Shown here piece by piece: positions 52,412 through 62,188 of a DNA stretch of 64,000 bases. A model generated the notes under the pieces. That model searched no databases. It saw nothing but the letters and a program-made list of their open reading frames with translations, and had not been told where the DNA came from. The DNA comes from Butyribacter intestini. GTDB taxonomy: Bacteria; Bacillota; Clostridia; Lachnospirales; Lachnospiraceae. The stretch lies in assembly GCA_001414325.1 (NCBI GenBank), contig LLKB01000005.1, positions 1,063,285 through 1,127,284 of the forward strand, written 5' to 3'. The position numbers and the translations under genes were made by a program. How positions within the stretch are numbered: position 1 is the stretch's first letter; each line of letters begins with the position of its first letter.

Positions 52412-53500
52412 TTATTTTCTTTCCTCGATTGCAAACCTTTCAAACTTATCACGAACCTGTTTGAAAGTTTCCAAAAGCTTTGGCGAAAATGTTCCACATT
52501 CACCATTCATTATCATATTAAATGCTTTTTCATTAGAAAAGGCATCTTTATAACATCTCTCATTTATGAGAGCATCATATACATCGGCAAGCGAAACAAG
52601 CTGTGCTGATACCGGTATCTCATCCCCCTTTAAACCATCAGGATAACCTTTTCCATCGTATCTCTCATGATGATAGCGGATTATATCATAACATATCTGT
52701 TTAAGTTCCTCGCTCTGTTCAAGATTAACCGCCTGAATAAGTTCACAACCCTTTACCGTATGTAGTTTCATATATTCAAATTCTTCTTTTGTAAGTCTGC
52801 CCGGTTTCAAGAGAATTTTGTCAGGTATTGATATTTTTCCAAGGTCATGTAAAGCACTTGCCTCGACTATATTATCTATCATTTCATCCGTAAGGTTATA
52901 CTCAGGATACAGTTCTTTGAACTTCTCGGCAAGAATCTTAGTATATCCTTTAACCCTCATAATATGCTCGCCACTCTCAAGATTTCTAAACTCTACTATC
53001 GTACCAAGCATATCCAAAATGTCTTTATTTAATTTTTCTACTCTTTCTTTCTGTTTCTCTAATTTTTCATATGCTTTTCTCAAAACAGCAGTCTGTTCCT
53101 GAACCTGTTGTTCAAGATGATTTTTATAAACATATATATTTATCATGTTCTGAACACGCTTACGGACTATCGATGTCTTAAAAGGTCGTCCTATAAAGTC
53201 AAATACCCCATACTTAAAACAGATATTTTCATTTTCGGCACTTATCTCCGAACTAATTATCATTACGGGAACTTTCTTCATAATTCCTTTTTTCGACAAT
53301 TCCTCTATAACACCAAATCCATTAATCTCTGGCATAATAAGATCCAAAAGGATACCGTCTATCTGCTCCTTATGTTCTATCATTTTCAATGCTTTTTTGC
53401 CATTTTCTGCTTCTAATATGTCATATTCATCCTTAAGCATTTCTTTTAATAATTCTCTATTTATATATGAATCGTCAACAATAAGAATTTTATACCTCAT
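52412..53500 (-). CDS. Response regulator with HD-GYP domain
   Basis: The 362-residue protein has an N-terminal receiver domain (residues 1-120: ILIVDDSYINRELLKEML, phospho-acceptor Asp in GILLDLIMPEINGF, Lys in GVFDFIGRPFKTS). A coiled coil (~130-165) leads to an HD-GYP domain with ASALHDLGKISIPDKILLKP and YHHERYDGKGYPDGLKGDEI. It should hydrolyse cyclic-di-GMP under phosphorylation control. The Hpt protein gene lies just upstream on the same strand. Confidence 0.92.
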   Translation of the reverse strand: MRYKILIVDDSYINRELLKEMLKDEYDILEAENGKKALKMIEHKEQIDGILLDLIMPEINGFGVIEELSKKGIMKKVPVMIISSEISAENENICFKYGVFDFIGRPFKTSIVRKRVQNMINIYVYKNHLEQQVQEQTAVLRKAYEKLEKQKERVEKLNKDILDMLGTIVEFRNLESGEHIMRVKGYTKILAEKFKELYPEYNLTDEMIDNIVEASALHDLGKISIPDKILLKPGRLTKEEFEYMKLHTVKGCELIQAVNLEQSEELKQICYDIIRYHHERYDGKGYPDGLKGDEIPVSAQLVSLADVYDALINERCYKDAFSNEKAFNMIMNGECGTFSPKLLETFKQVRDKFERFAIEERK

Positions 53501-53625
53501 ATATGTTTTCCTTTCTGACTACTCCAGTCAAGCCTGCTCTATCCTAAACTCTTTATGATAACACCAACAAAACCTGTTATTGTCCTCACGCAAAATGCAG
53601 ACGCAAACTAATTTCCTGTTGTCGT

Positions 53626-53982
53626 TTATCCCTCATTCTGAAGTTCTCTTATCGTTTCTATCATACTCTCATATTTTTCCTTAACAGCCTCAAATAATGG
53701 CTCTGTACCCTCCGTACTATGCCCTCTGAGTTTCTCCGTTAATTCTGAACTAAGCTCATTCAGTCCGTTAAAACCAAGATTTAAACAGACTCCCTTTAAA
53801 GTATGAGCTGCACGAAATGCCTTTTCTCCATCATTTTCCTCAAGCCCCGCTTTTAACTGTTCAAAGCTTGGATCATTCAGAAAACTTATGGCAAATCTAT
53901 TTACCATTGCCTCACTTCCAAATCTTGAAAGAATTTCCTGATAATCTTCTCCCATTTTTTCGTAACATTCCTGTACTGTCAT
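53626..53982 (-). CDS. Hpt (histidine phosphotransfer) domain protein
   Basis: The 118-residue all-helical protein has the Hpt motif AFRAAHTLKGVCLNLGFNGL with the phospho-accepting His before TLKG. It probably relays phosphate to a receiver such as the HD-GYP regulator 125 bp downstream. GGGAG lies upstream of ATG 53982. No hybrid kinase is encoded here. Confidence 0.88.
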   Translation of the reverse strand: MTVQECYEKMGEDYQEILSRFGSEAMVNRFAISFLNDPSFEQLKAGLEENDGEKAFRAAHTLKGVCLNLGFNGLNELSSELTEKLRGHSTEGTEPLFEAVKEKYESMIETIRELQNEG

Positions 53983-54042
53983 AATAATTCATCTCCCTTA
54001 ATATCCCTTTTACTAATTTGCCATAAAATCATGTCATAAGCA

Positions 54043-54083
54043 CAAAAGGGTGGTACATTGTCAAATAACAATATATCACCCTT
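54043..54083 (-). other. Hairpin beyond the sucrose operon
   Basis: AAGGGTG / CACCCTT with an inner ATTGT / ACAAT pair and a short TTTTG tail on the minus strand. It is a possible weak terminator about 170 bp after the fructokinase stop. Confidence 0.4.
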
Positions 54084-54254
54084 ACTTTATTGATTGCATA
54101 TAAACAGTATATTTCACAACATTTATAATTTAGTATCAGTTTATAATACATCGTCTTTCTTTTTAAGTCCATGATGTATTAAAAAGCTTATTTATAATAT
54201 ATTATGTTAGCATAAATATACATCTCTTTCAATATTAGCAATCTCCCTATAAGA

Positions 54255-55238
54255 CTATAAATTCGGCATATTACAACTGTAATTATTCAAAAAAACAATA
54301 ATATCTTCTTTCTGTGGCATTACCTTTAATGCTCCTCTTTTTGTCGTAATAATCGACGATGCTGCACTGGCAAATTTAAGCATATGTAAAATATCGGATT
54401 CTGTAAGATTATTTAATCCTTTTTCAAGAACACTGTTTAAAACACATGCCATAAATGTATCTCCGGCTCCGGTTGTCTCCACTGTATCTTTCCTTATAAA
54501 GGCTTTTTGGCAAAAGCTCTGTCCTTTATAATATGCAATGCTTCCGTTTTTTCCTTGTGTAGCACAAATCAATGCCGGCTGATATTTTTTCAGAATTTTT
54601 TTCACTCCTTTCTCAATATCAGCTTCTTCTGTAAGAAAACTAATCTCATCATCTGATATTTTTAAAACATCACATTTACTTATCCCATACCACATCTGTT
54701 CTTTTGCTTTTTCCAAATCATCCCATAAAGGTGGACGCAGATTTGGATCAAATGATATAACAGCTCCGAAATCTTTAGCTTTATCTAATGCATACTTTGT
54801 TGTTTCTGCTATTTTTTCTTCCGTCATTGAAAGTGTCCCAAAGTGAAAAATTCTTGTATTATCAAGTAAGCTTTCATTAATCTCTTTTTTTCTAAGCATC
54901 ATGTCAGCTCCTGGGCTACGGTAAAACGAAAAATCCCTGTCACCATCTTCTTTTGTATGAACAAATGCAAGCGTTGTATGAACTTCACCATCAAGAATAA
55001 TGTTATCTGTATTTATTCCCTGTTCTTTCACAATATCTCTAAGCATTTTTCCAAAATTATCATTGCCAACTTTTCCTATAAAAGCTGTTTTTTTGCCAAG
55101 TCTCTGTAACATCGACAATACATTACACGGAGCTCCTCCCGGATTTGCTTCAAGCAAAGCATTTCCCTGACTGCTCATACCATTTTCAGTAAAATCTACA
55201 AGCAGTTCTCCTAATGCAACTACATCATACTTTTTCAT
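54255..55238 (-). CDS. Fructokinase (PfkB family)
   Basis: The 327-residue PfkB sugar kinase has an N-terminal VVALGELLVDFTENG, ANPGGAPCNVLSMLQRLGKK (substrate-binding GG) and a C-terminal VETTGAGDTFMACVLN with the catalytic Asp. It ends the sucrose operon 11 bp after the GH32 gene and should phosphorylate the fructose released by that enzyme. Confidence 0.9.
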   Translation of the reverse strand: MKKYDVVALGELLVDFTENGMSSQGNALLEANPGGAPCNVLSMLQRLGKKTAFIGKVGNDNFGKMLRDIVKEQGINTDNIILDGEVHTTLAFVHTKEDGDRDFSFYRSPGADMMLRKKEINESLLDNTRIFHFGTLSMTEEKIAETTKYALDKAKDFGAVISFDPNLRPPLWDDLEKAKEQMWYGISKCDVLKISDDEISFLTEEADIEKGVKKILKKYQPALICATQGKNGSIAYYKGQSFCQKAFIRKDTVETTGAGDTFMACVLNSVLEKGLNNLTESDILHMLKFASAASSIITTKRGALKVMPQKEDIIVFLNNYSCNMPNL

Positions 55239-55249
55239 TTAAAGCCCTC

Positions 55250-56704
55250 CTATCTTACAGATATACCATGCTTTTCAATATTTATAACTGCAGTGTTATT
55301 ACATTCAAAACTTATCTCATCAGCCTCAACAGGTGTATAATAAGTCATACTTAACACTTGCGAACCATCATTTACAAATATTTCTACTGAATATTTATCA
55401 AAAATAACTCGAAGCTTTAAACTTTGCTTTGGATATCTCACTTTTACTTTTCTTGTACCTATTGTATCACGATTCATTCCGGAATAAAGTCTGTTTATTT
55501 CAATTTCATTTTTACTCTTATCATAAATTATACTCGAACTAAATTTATCATTCTTTGCAAAATTTATTTTAAATTCATCATAATCACCATCTTTAATTTC
55601 AACTGTCATATCAAGGACACGCCCGTTTATCTTTGGAAAACTGCACTCTCCCTCTACTGTTTGCTCCACATAGTTAATAGAATCCGTATAATATTTTTTT
55701 ATCTCTCTTACAGGATTTTGTATAATTCTTCCATCTATCAGCTTTATCTCCCTTGGAATAGTCATCATACATGACCATTTTTGTTTAAAAGGTCTTATAT
55801 TTGAATCCCAAGACTGCATCCAGCCTATCATTACTCTTCTTCCATCAGGCATGAGCGTAGTCTGCGGTGCATAAAAATCAATGCCATCATCTAATGCATA
55901 AACTTTATTATAATCAAATTTATGCATATCTCTATCATAATTTCCAATAAAATATACTGAATTATTTCCATTATGAAATTCATCATCAGCACACATATCC
56001 TGAGGAGATGCTATCAATATATATTGTCCATTTATCTCAAAGAAATCAGGACACTCCCACATTGTTCCATATTTTCCGGTAACATCCTCTGCCAATACAG
56101 AAACATATCTCCAATCATACATATCTTTCGAGTGGAACAAAACAACCTGAGGTTTACCATCATTTGTTTTATTTCCAACAACAAGATAATATCCATCATC
56201 CTCTTTCCAGACTTTAGGATCCCTAAAATGTTCACGACTAAAATTCTGTGGCATGATTTCTCCATTTATAGCCGGGTTATTCTCTATTTTTTTATAACTT
56301 TTTCCATCCCCTAAAGCAACGCATTGATTTTGATATTCATTTTTTTTACCGTCATTTTCTTCATGAGTTACACCTGTATATACCAGCATATGACCTTCAT
56401 CTGTTTCTATAGCAGAACCCGAAAAGCATCCGTCCATATCATATTTCATATCAGGAGCCAATGCAACCGGATAATATTCCCACTTTATTAAATCACTGCT
56501 GACACAATGTCCCCAATGCATAGGTCCCCATTCTTTACTATACGGATGAAACTGATAGAACAAATGTACCATGCCCTCATAATACGAAAAACCATTTGGA
56601 TCATTTATCCATCCAACCTGTGGGGCCACATGAAATTCCGGCAATTCTTTATAATCTACCTTATTTTTTTCTATATAATCATTTGCTTTTTTTAACTTAT
56701 CCAT
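55250..56704 (-). CDS. GH32 sucrose / fructan hydrolase, intracellular
   Basis: The 484-residue GH32 enzyme has nucleophile Asp35 in VGWINDPNGFSYYEG, the RDP motif in REHFRDPKVWKEDD and the acid/base Glu in GTMWECPDFFEINGQ. A C-terminal beta-sandwich follows from ~340. No signal peptide is present, so it acts on sugar imported by the neighbouring ABC system. Since that importer does not phosphorylate, sucrose or short fructans rather than sucrose-6-P are the likely substrates. The ribosome site and spacing (GAGGTTTTTATG) are identical to those of the GH3 gene. Confidence 0.92.
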   Translation of the reverse strand: MDKLKKANDYIEKNKVDYKELPEFHVAPQVGWINDPNGFSYYEGMVHLFYQFHPYSKEWGPMHWGHCVSSDLIKWEYYPVALAPDMKYDMDGCFSGSAIETDEGHMLVYTGVTHEENDGKKNEYQNQCVALGDGKSYKKIENNPAINGEIMPQNFSREHFRDPKVWKEDDGYYLVVGNKTNDGKPQVVLFHSKDMYDWRYVSVLAEDVTGKYGTMWECPDFFEINGQYILIASPQDMCADDEFHNGNNSVYFIGNYDRDMHKFDYNKVYALDDGIDFYAPQTTLMPDGRRVMIGWMQSWDSNIRPFKQKWSCMMTIPREIKLIDGRIIQNPVREIKKYYTDSINYVEQTVEGECSFPKINGRVLDMTVEIKDGDYDEFKINFAKNDKFSSSIIYDKSKNEIEINRLYSGMNRDTIGTRKVKVRYPKQSLKLRVIFDKYSVEIFVNDGSQVLSMTYYTPVEADEISFECNNTAVINIEKHGISVR

Positions 56705-56761
56705 AAAAACCTCATTTCTACTATTGTCAAGCAGATATTCTCAATCCGCTTTGCTGCTTTC

Positions 56762-57856
56762 TCATAATACTATTGCATCTTCCGTCACCTTGTCAAAGAA
56801 ATGCATTCTATGTGGTACAAAAACAAATTCTATTTCCTCACCAACATCAGACACCTCATATTTTGAAACTCTTGCTACAGATGATGAACCTCCAAATTCA
56901 AAATAAAGATTATTTTCATTTCCCATAATTTCAGTATTGTCAATAACTGCTCTCTGTTTATTTTCTTTAAATATGTCAAGATTTTGAGGATCAAACTTTA
57001 TATCCTCACCGCGTATTCCAAGAATCACTTCCTTATAATTCCTTAATTTGTCAGCCATTTCATCATTTAATACCATACTGTTTCCATCTGTAAAAGAAAT
57101 CTTATTTCCATCAACTTTAACATTGTAGAAGTTCATCTGTGGGGAACCAATAAAACCTGCAACAAATTTATTAACCGGATGTTCGTACAGTTCCATTGGC
57201 TTTCCTATCTGCTGAACAATACCATCCTTCATAATAACAATTCTGTCTGCCATAGTCATAGCTTCCACTTGATCATGCGTTACATAAATCGTCGTGCTGC
57301 CAAGATTGCGGTGTAATTTGCTAATCTCATTTCTCATGCTTACACGAAGTTTTGCATCAAGATTTGAGAGCGGCTCATCCATAAGAAATACTTTCTGGTC
57401 TTTTACGATTGCACGTCCTAAAGCAACTCTCTGTCTTTGACCACCTGAAAGATTTTTAGGTTTACGGTAGCGATATTCAGAAAGCCCTAAAATCTCTATA
57501 GCCCAATCTACTTTCCGCTTTATCTCATCTGCCGGAACTTTCATATTTTTAAGTCCATAACTTATGTTTTTTTCGACTGTCATATGCGGATACAGTGCAT
57601 AGTTCTGAAACACCATAGAAATTCCTCTGTCTCTAGGAGCTACTTCATTCATCTTTTTTCCATCAATATAAAGTTCTCCACTTGTAATATCCTCGAATCC
57701 TGCAATCATACGCAATGTAGTCGATTTTCCACATCCTGATGGACCTACAAATGCTATAAATTCCTTTTCATCTATTTTAAGATTAAAATCTGTCACTGCC
57801 TTTTTATTCGTATTTGCATACTGTTTACAAACATTCTTTAACTCAATAAAACTCAT
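56762..57856 (-). CDS. Sugar ABC transporter ATPase (MsmK/UgpC type)
   Basis: The 364-residue ATPase has Walker A GPSGCGKSTTLRMIAG, signature LSGGQRQRVALGRAIVKD, Walker B VFLMDEPLSNLDAKLR and a C-terminal regulatory OB-type domain (~240-364). Such MsmK-like ATPases can serve several sugar importers. It lies 2 bp after the malG-like gene and 57 bp before the GH32 gene. Confidence 0.92.
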   Translation of the reverse strand: MSFIELKNVCKQYANTNKKAVTDFNLKIDEKEFIAFVGPSGCGKSTTLRMIAGFEDITSGELYIDGKKMNEVAPRDRGISMVFQNYALYPHMTVEKNISYGLKNMKVPADEIKRKVDWAIEILGLSEYRYRKPKNLSGGQRQRVALGRAIVKDQKVFLMDEPLSNLDAKLRVSMRNEISKLHRNLGSTTIYVTHDQVEAMTMADRIVIMKDGIVQQIGKPMELYEHPVNKFVAGFIGSPQMNFYNVKVDGNKISFTDGNSMVLNDEMADKLRNYKEVILGIRGEDIKFDPQNLDIFKENKQRAVIDNTEIMGNENNLYFEFGGSSSVARVSKYEVSDVGEEIEFVFVPHRMHFFDKVTEDAIVL

Positions 57857-57858
57857 AA

Positions 57859-58710
57859 TCAGCCCTCCTTAGACCCTGTAGATACAACGCCTTCAACAAT
57901 CTGTTTTGAAAATAATGAATAAATTATAATAACCGGTATAGTTATCATAGTAATAACCGCTAGTGTCTGTCCCATAGTTGTATTGTCATTTGATGTTATT
58001 GCATTTAATCCAATCTGTGCTGTAAGCAGATCACTTGATGTAAATACAAGCGATGGCCACAGATAATCATTCCATACATTTAAAAATGTAAATACGCTGA
58101 CAGTTGCAACAACACTTTTTGACATCGGTAATACCATAGTAAAAAAATATTTTACCGGACTGCAAAAATCTAACTGTGCAGCTTCATAAACATCATCCGG
58201 CAGGCTTATAAATACCTGCCTGAACAAAAATATATTAAAAGGATTAACTATCATAGGGAGCACATATCCTATTACCGTATTAAGCAATCCAAGTTTTGCT
58301 ATAAAAAGAAAATGTATTGTAATTATCGTTTCCATTGGAACTATCATCAATAGCATTATAATTAGAAGCCATCTCTCTTTAAACGGAAAATTTATTTTTG
58401 CAAGTGCATATCCTGCAAGTCCATTTACAATAATTCCAAGTATTATTAAAATAGCTGCATAAAACAATGTATTTAACATGTAATGTATAAAGCTCGTATT
58501 TGTTAATATTGAAACATAATTATCAAAAAAACTTCCATTTAATGCAGGTGGTATAAATGCAGCAATCGAATTCATATCTTTCGTTATTGCAGCATCTGGC
58601 TTAAATGAGTTTGCAATCATCCAGATGACAGGAAAAAGAAAGAATAATGACATTACTATCATAATCGCTGCAATAATCCAATTAATTGTTTTTTGTTTTC
58701 TTGTTAGCAT
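57859..58710 (-). CDS. Sugar ABC transporter permease (MalG type)
   Basis: This 283-residue permease has six membrane helices. The EAA loop is YEAAQLDFCSPVKYFFTMVL with P in place of the usual Gly region, and FLNVWNDYLWPSLVFTSSD is typical of the MalG/LacG group. Its start overlaps the end of the malF-like gene by 29 bp, with AAGGAGG inside that gene. Confidence 0.9.
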   Translation of the reverse strand: MLTRKQKTINWIIAAIMIVMSLFFLFPVIWMIANSFKPDAAITKDMNSIAAFIPPALNGSFFDNYVSILTNTSFIHYMLNTLFYAAILIILGIIVNGLAGYALAKINFPFKERWLLIIMLLMIVPMETIITIHFLFIAKLGLLNTVIGYVLPMIVNPFNIFLFRQVFISLPDDVYEAAQLDFCSPVKYFFTMVLPMSKSVVATVSVFTFLNVWNDYLWPSLVFTSSDLLTAQIGLNAITSNDNTTMGQTLAVITMITIPVIIIYSLFSKQIVEGVVSTGSKEG

Positions 58711-59584
58711 GTTTTTTCCCCTCCTTATCCCGAGTCAGAATAGTCTGTATAACGGTCAGTATCATAACAAAAAATGCAAATACTATAGCCATTGTAGAAG
58801 CAAGACCAATTTCCCAATTAACTGTACCTGTTTCATAAATATCATATACCATTGTATATGTAGAATGTGATGGTCCACCGCCTGTCATAACCATTGGCTG
58901 AACTAACATTCTAAATGCTCCTATAGTAATCGTTATAAATACAAAAATACAAAGTGGTTTTAACTCAGGTAATGTTATATCTTTAAATTTTTGCCATCCG
59001 CTGGCATGATCCATCTCAGCAGCCTCATAGAGTGCAGGATTTATAGCCTGTAATCCGCCTAAGAATATTATCATCTGATATCCGACTCCCTGCCATGCAC
59101 TCATAACAGCTATAGACGGTAGTGCCTGTGATGCACTGTTAATAAACGGCTGTGCATTTATTCCAATATGGGCGAGAAGTGAATTTAAGATTCCTTCCGG
59201 ACTGTAAATCTGAACCCATAAAGTAGATACTACTGCAAGAGACATTACAACAGGTATGAAAAATGCAACTTTAAAATATGTTTTGCAATGAGTCACTTTA
59301 TTTATAAGCAACGCAAGTCCTAATGCACCTAATCCTTGCAATGGAACTATTATAACAACAAATTTTACCGTATTTCCAAAAGCTTGTCTGAAATCATCGT
59401 CCTTAAACACCTGAAAATAATTTTCAAGACCAACAAAATGTGTCAGACCAGGATTTAATGCAAAAAAGTCTGTAAAACTAAACACAAGTGTCAGTATCAT
59501 CGGTATAAAAAGAAATATTGTAAGAAGTACCAATGCCGGACCAAAAAATGCCATTCCTAATATTGATTCTGATTTTTTCTTCAT
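58682..59584 (-). CDS. Sugar ABC transporter permease (MalF type)
   Basis: The 300-residue permease has six membrane helices and the EAA loop YEAAEMDHASGWQKFKDITL. It pairs with the MalG-type permease. Its ATG overlaps the TAA of the binding-protein gene (TAATG). Confidence 0.9.
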   Translation of the reverse strand: MKKKSESILGMAFFGPALVLLTIFLFIPMILTLVFSFTDFFALNPGLTHFVGLENYFQVFKDDDFRQAFGNTVKFVVIIVPLQGLGALGLALLINKVTHCKTYFKVAFFIPVVMSLAVVSTLWVQIYSPEGILNSLLAHIGINAQPFINSASQALPSIAVMSAWQGVGYQMIIFLGGLQAINPALYEAAEMDHASGWQKFKDITLPELKPLCIFVFITITIGAFRMLVQPMVMTGGGPSHSTYTMVYDIYETGTVNWEIGLASTMAIVFAFFVMILTVIQTILTRDKEGKKHANKKTKNN

Positions 59585-60906
59585 TATTTATATGTATAAC
59601 GCTTCAGCTTTGCGTTAATCCTTTCTACTGATTTATCCAGCTGTGTCTTTGGATCTTCTCCAGTCAGAACACAATTTTCAAGTACCTGCTGAAATGATGT
59701 ACTTACCTGTGGATATGCAGGTGTCTTTGGTCTTGGATGACCATATTTGCTCAACTGATAATACAGTTCCTTATAATTTTCATCTTTCTTAAAAACATCA
59801 ATTGATTCGTATGCTTTATAGGTTGATGGAAATGATTTTGATTTTTCCCACAATCTTTTTCCGCTTTCAACTCCACTCATCCATTTTACAAGCTCCGTAG
59901 CCCCCTCAATATTTTTAGTTTTTGAAGATGCCGCAAATGCCCATGAGCCTGTAGGTGTATATCTCTCGCCGTTCCAGTTGTCACCTGTTATATATGGTAC
60001 AACACCAATATTTATATCTTTATAGCTTGTGTAAACAGTGTTTACCTCCCATGCACCATCAAACTTGAATGCGGCTCTTCCACTTTCAAATAAGTGGTCG
60101 ATTGGAACTTTTGACATATATCCATTTGACAATAGTCTGCAAAAATAATTTATAGTTGACACATTCTCTTTTGAATTAAAAACTCCATCTGCCTTTAACC
60201 CGGTATTGTCAATCAAATTCCCTCCGTTTGACCAGAAAAACGGTGCATAGTAATAGATTGTTGCCTCTCCAACCGGAAATGTCATATCAAGTGCATAACC
60301 CTTTTTCTTGTCTGTAACTTTTTTGACTTTTTCAAGTACTTTCAAAAACTCTGAAAATGTCCACGGATGGTCGGCATCCGGCACATCTATGCCAGCTTCT
60401 TTAAGAATATCCTTATTGTAATAAAGCCCAACACTTGACTCCATTGCTCCAAGAGCATATAACTTATCGTTATATGTACCCTGTTCAATAATAGATTCAA
60501 GATACTCTGACTTTTCTTTCTCTGAAATCTCCGCTAATGGCTGTATAATCCCATTCTCTGCATATGCTGCAATATTCGGACCATCTACTGTAAGAACATC
60601 TGGAAGATCCCCCGACATAACTGATGCATTTATTTTGTCAGAATATCCTCCACCACTGTCATTTCTCGGAATAAATTCAATGTCAGCAAAATATTTTCCA
60701 TCATATGCTTTATTGAATGACTCTACTGCTTCCCTGTAGCATTTTCCTTCGTCAGTGTCTTCAATGGAATGCACCCATATTGACAAATATTTTTCTCCTT
60801 CGTCATATCCAGAAATGCTCCCTGCTTCATGTGTGCTCTTTTGGCAGCCAACCGTAGTTAATACTATACAACAGGCTGTCAATAAGGCAAGTATGTGCTT
60901 TCTCAT
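59584..60906 (-). CDS. Sugar-binding lipoprotein of the sucrose/fructan ABC importer
   Basis: The 440-residue family 1 solute-binding protein has a lipoprotein signal MRKHILALLTACCIVLTTVG followed by the lipid-modified Cys. SVMSGDLPDVLTVDGPNIAA, AMESSVGLYYNKDILKEAGI and FDGAWEVNTVYTSYKDINIG are typical segments. It is the first gene of the six-gene operon, directly behind promoter and operators at 60957-61020. The GH32 and fructokinase genes define the probable ligand. Confidence 0.9.
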   Translation of the reverse strand: MRKHILALLTACCIVLTTVGCQKSTHEAGSISGYDEGEKYLSIWVHSIEDTDEGKCYREAVESFNKAYDGKYFADIEFIPRNDSGGGYSDKINASVMSGDLPDVLTVDGPNIAAYAENGIIQPLAEISEKEKSEYLESIIEQGTYNDKLYALGAMESSVGLYYNKDILKEAGIDVPDADHPWTFSEFLKVLEKVKKVTDKKKGYALDMTFPVGEATIYYYAPFFWSNGGNLIDNTGLKADGVFNSKENVSTINYFCRLLSNGYMSKVPIDHLFESGRAAFKFDGAWEVNTVYTSYKDINIGVVPYITGDNWNGERYTPTGSWAFAASSKTKNIEGATELVKWMSGVESGKRLWEKSKSFPSTYKAYESIDVFKKDENYKELYYQLSKYGHPRPKTPAYPQVSTSFQQVLENCVLTGEDPKTQLDKSVERINAKLKRYTYK

Positions 60907-60956
60907 AGCAACTTCTCCTTTCCCAATGTTTTTTTAATATATTGATTTCGTTTGCA

Positions 60957-60978
60957 TAACCGGTTAAGTAACCGGTTA
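60957..60978. promoter_or_regulatory. Tandem LacI-type operator downstream of the sucrose promoter
   Basis: Two perfect TAACCGGTTA palindromes (60957-60966 and 60969-60978) are separated by AG. They lie just after the -10 box of the operon promoter. Confidence 0.85.
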
Positions 60979-60991
60979 CTTTATGTCACAT

Positions 60992-61020
60992 ATATTACTC
61001 TTATAATCTTTACTTGTCAA
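60992..61020 (-). promoter_or_regulatory. Promoter of the sucrose/fructan operon
   Basis: TTGACA (61015-61020), 17-bp spacer and TAATAT (60992-60997) on the minus strand, between the two operator pairs. Confidence 0.85.
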
Positions 61021-61039
61021 GTAGTTTTCAGCAAAAAAA

Positions 61040-61061
61040 TAACCGGTTACTTAACCAGTTA
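61040..61061. promoter_or_regulatory. Second tandem LacI-type operator
   Basis: TAACCGGTTA (61040-61049) and TAACCAGTTA (61052-61061) are separated by CT. The pair lies between the divergent promoters and can act on both. Confidence 0.85.
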
Positions 61062-61069
61062 TTTTTTTG

Positions 61070-61098
61070 TTGTCTTTTATCTGGATAATTGCTATACT
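61070..61098 (+). promoter_or_regulatory. Promoter of the LacI-family regulator gene
   Basis: TTGTCT (61070-61075), 17-bp spacer and TATACT (61093-61098). The adjacent operator suggests autoregulation. Confidence 0.75.
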
Positions 61099-61150
61099 TA
61101 ACTAATGTAATTTATAACATTACCAGTTTTCAACAAGAGAGGTTAGTAAT

Positions 61151-62185
61151 ATGGCATCTGAGAAAAAAAAAGTAACATTTAATGATATAGCAAAATATAC
61201 AAATTTTTCAAAAACTACTATTTCACGATATTTTAATAATCCTGATTCTTTGACATTAAAAAATCAGGAAATAATTGCAAAAGCACTGGTAGATTTAAAT
61301 TATCAGGAAAACAAGCTTGCAAAAGTATTGGCAAATGGAAAAAGTGAATTTGTAGGAATACTTCTTCCAAATCTTTACTTGCATTATTATTCAGAAATGC
61401 TAAACCAGTTATTGGCAACATATGAAAAGTTTGGATATAAATTTATTGTTTTTGCCGGCACCGGAGCCGAAGAAACAGAGCGAAAATATCTTCAGGAACT
61501 TCTTTCATATAAAATTGAGGGGCTTGTTGTTCTCAGCCATACTATTTCTTCCAAAGAACTGTCATCTTACAATATTCCTGTGGTAACTATTGAACGCGAG
61601 GATAAATATGTAAATAGTATCAATACCGACAATTATATGGGTGCAGTTCAGGCAACCAGTCTGCTGATAAAAAATAATTGTGACATTTTAATTCATATAA
61701 ATTCACATGTCAAACAGGAAATTCCGGCATATAACAGAATCAAAGGTTTCACAGACATCTGTAAAGAGCATAATATGAAATATAGACTTTTCCTTGAAGA
61801 TCTTGGAAATACATATGACGAAACACAAAATCATATTAAAAAGATTTTTGATACTATACAAAAATCATACCCAGGTACACGAAAAGGTATATTTGTGGCA
61901 AATGACACCCACGCAAATATATTAATAAATATATTAATGCGTGAATATGGCAAATTTCCCGATGAATATAAGGTTGTAGGTTTTGATAATTCTCCAATCG
62001 CTTCAGAAGCTATTATTCCCATAAGTACTGTAGGACAGCAGATAGATAAGATTGCATATGAAGCCATGAGTCTGCTTGTAAGTCAGATGAATGAATTAAA
62101 GAAAAGAAATCCACAGCCACAAACAGAGATAATTCATAAAAAAGTAACGCCTGTCTTAATCAGGAGGGAAACAACATCCATATAA
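61151..62185 (+). CDS. LacI-family repressor of the sucrose/fructan operon
   Basis: The 344-residue regulator has an N-terminal LacI helix-turn-helix (VTFNDIAKYTNFSKTTISRY) and hinge (YQENKLAKVLANGKSEFVGI), then a periplasmic-binding-type sensor domain (GIFVANDTHANILINILMRE, VVGFDNSPIASEAIIPISTV). It is divergent to the operon and probably releases the TAACCGGTTA operators when a sugar is bound. AGAGAGG lies upstream of ATG 61151. The gene ends 3 bp from the convergent ClC gene, without an obvious terminator between. Confidence 0.92.
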   Translation: MASEKKKVTFNDIAKYTNFSKTTISRYFNNPDSLTLKNQEIIAKALVDLNYQENKLAKVLANGKSEFVGILLPNLYLHYYSEMLNQLLATYEKFGYKFIVFAGTGAEETERKYLQELLSYKIEGLVVLSHTISSKELSSYNIPVVTIEREDKYVNSINTDNYMGAVQATSLLIKNNCDILIHINSHVKQEIPAYNRIKGFTDICKEHNMKYRLFLEDLGNTYDETQNHIKKIFDTIQKSYPGTRKGIFVANDTHANILINILMREYGKFPDEYKVVGFDNSPIASEAIIPISTVGQQIDKIAYEAMSLLVSQMNELKKRNPQPQTEIIHKKVTPVLIRRETTSI

Positions 62186-62188
62186 ATA

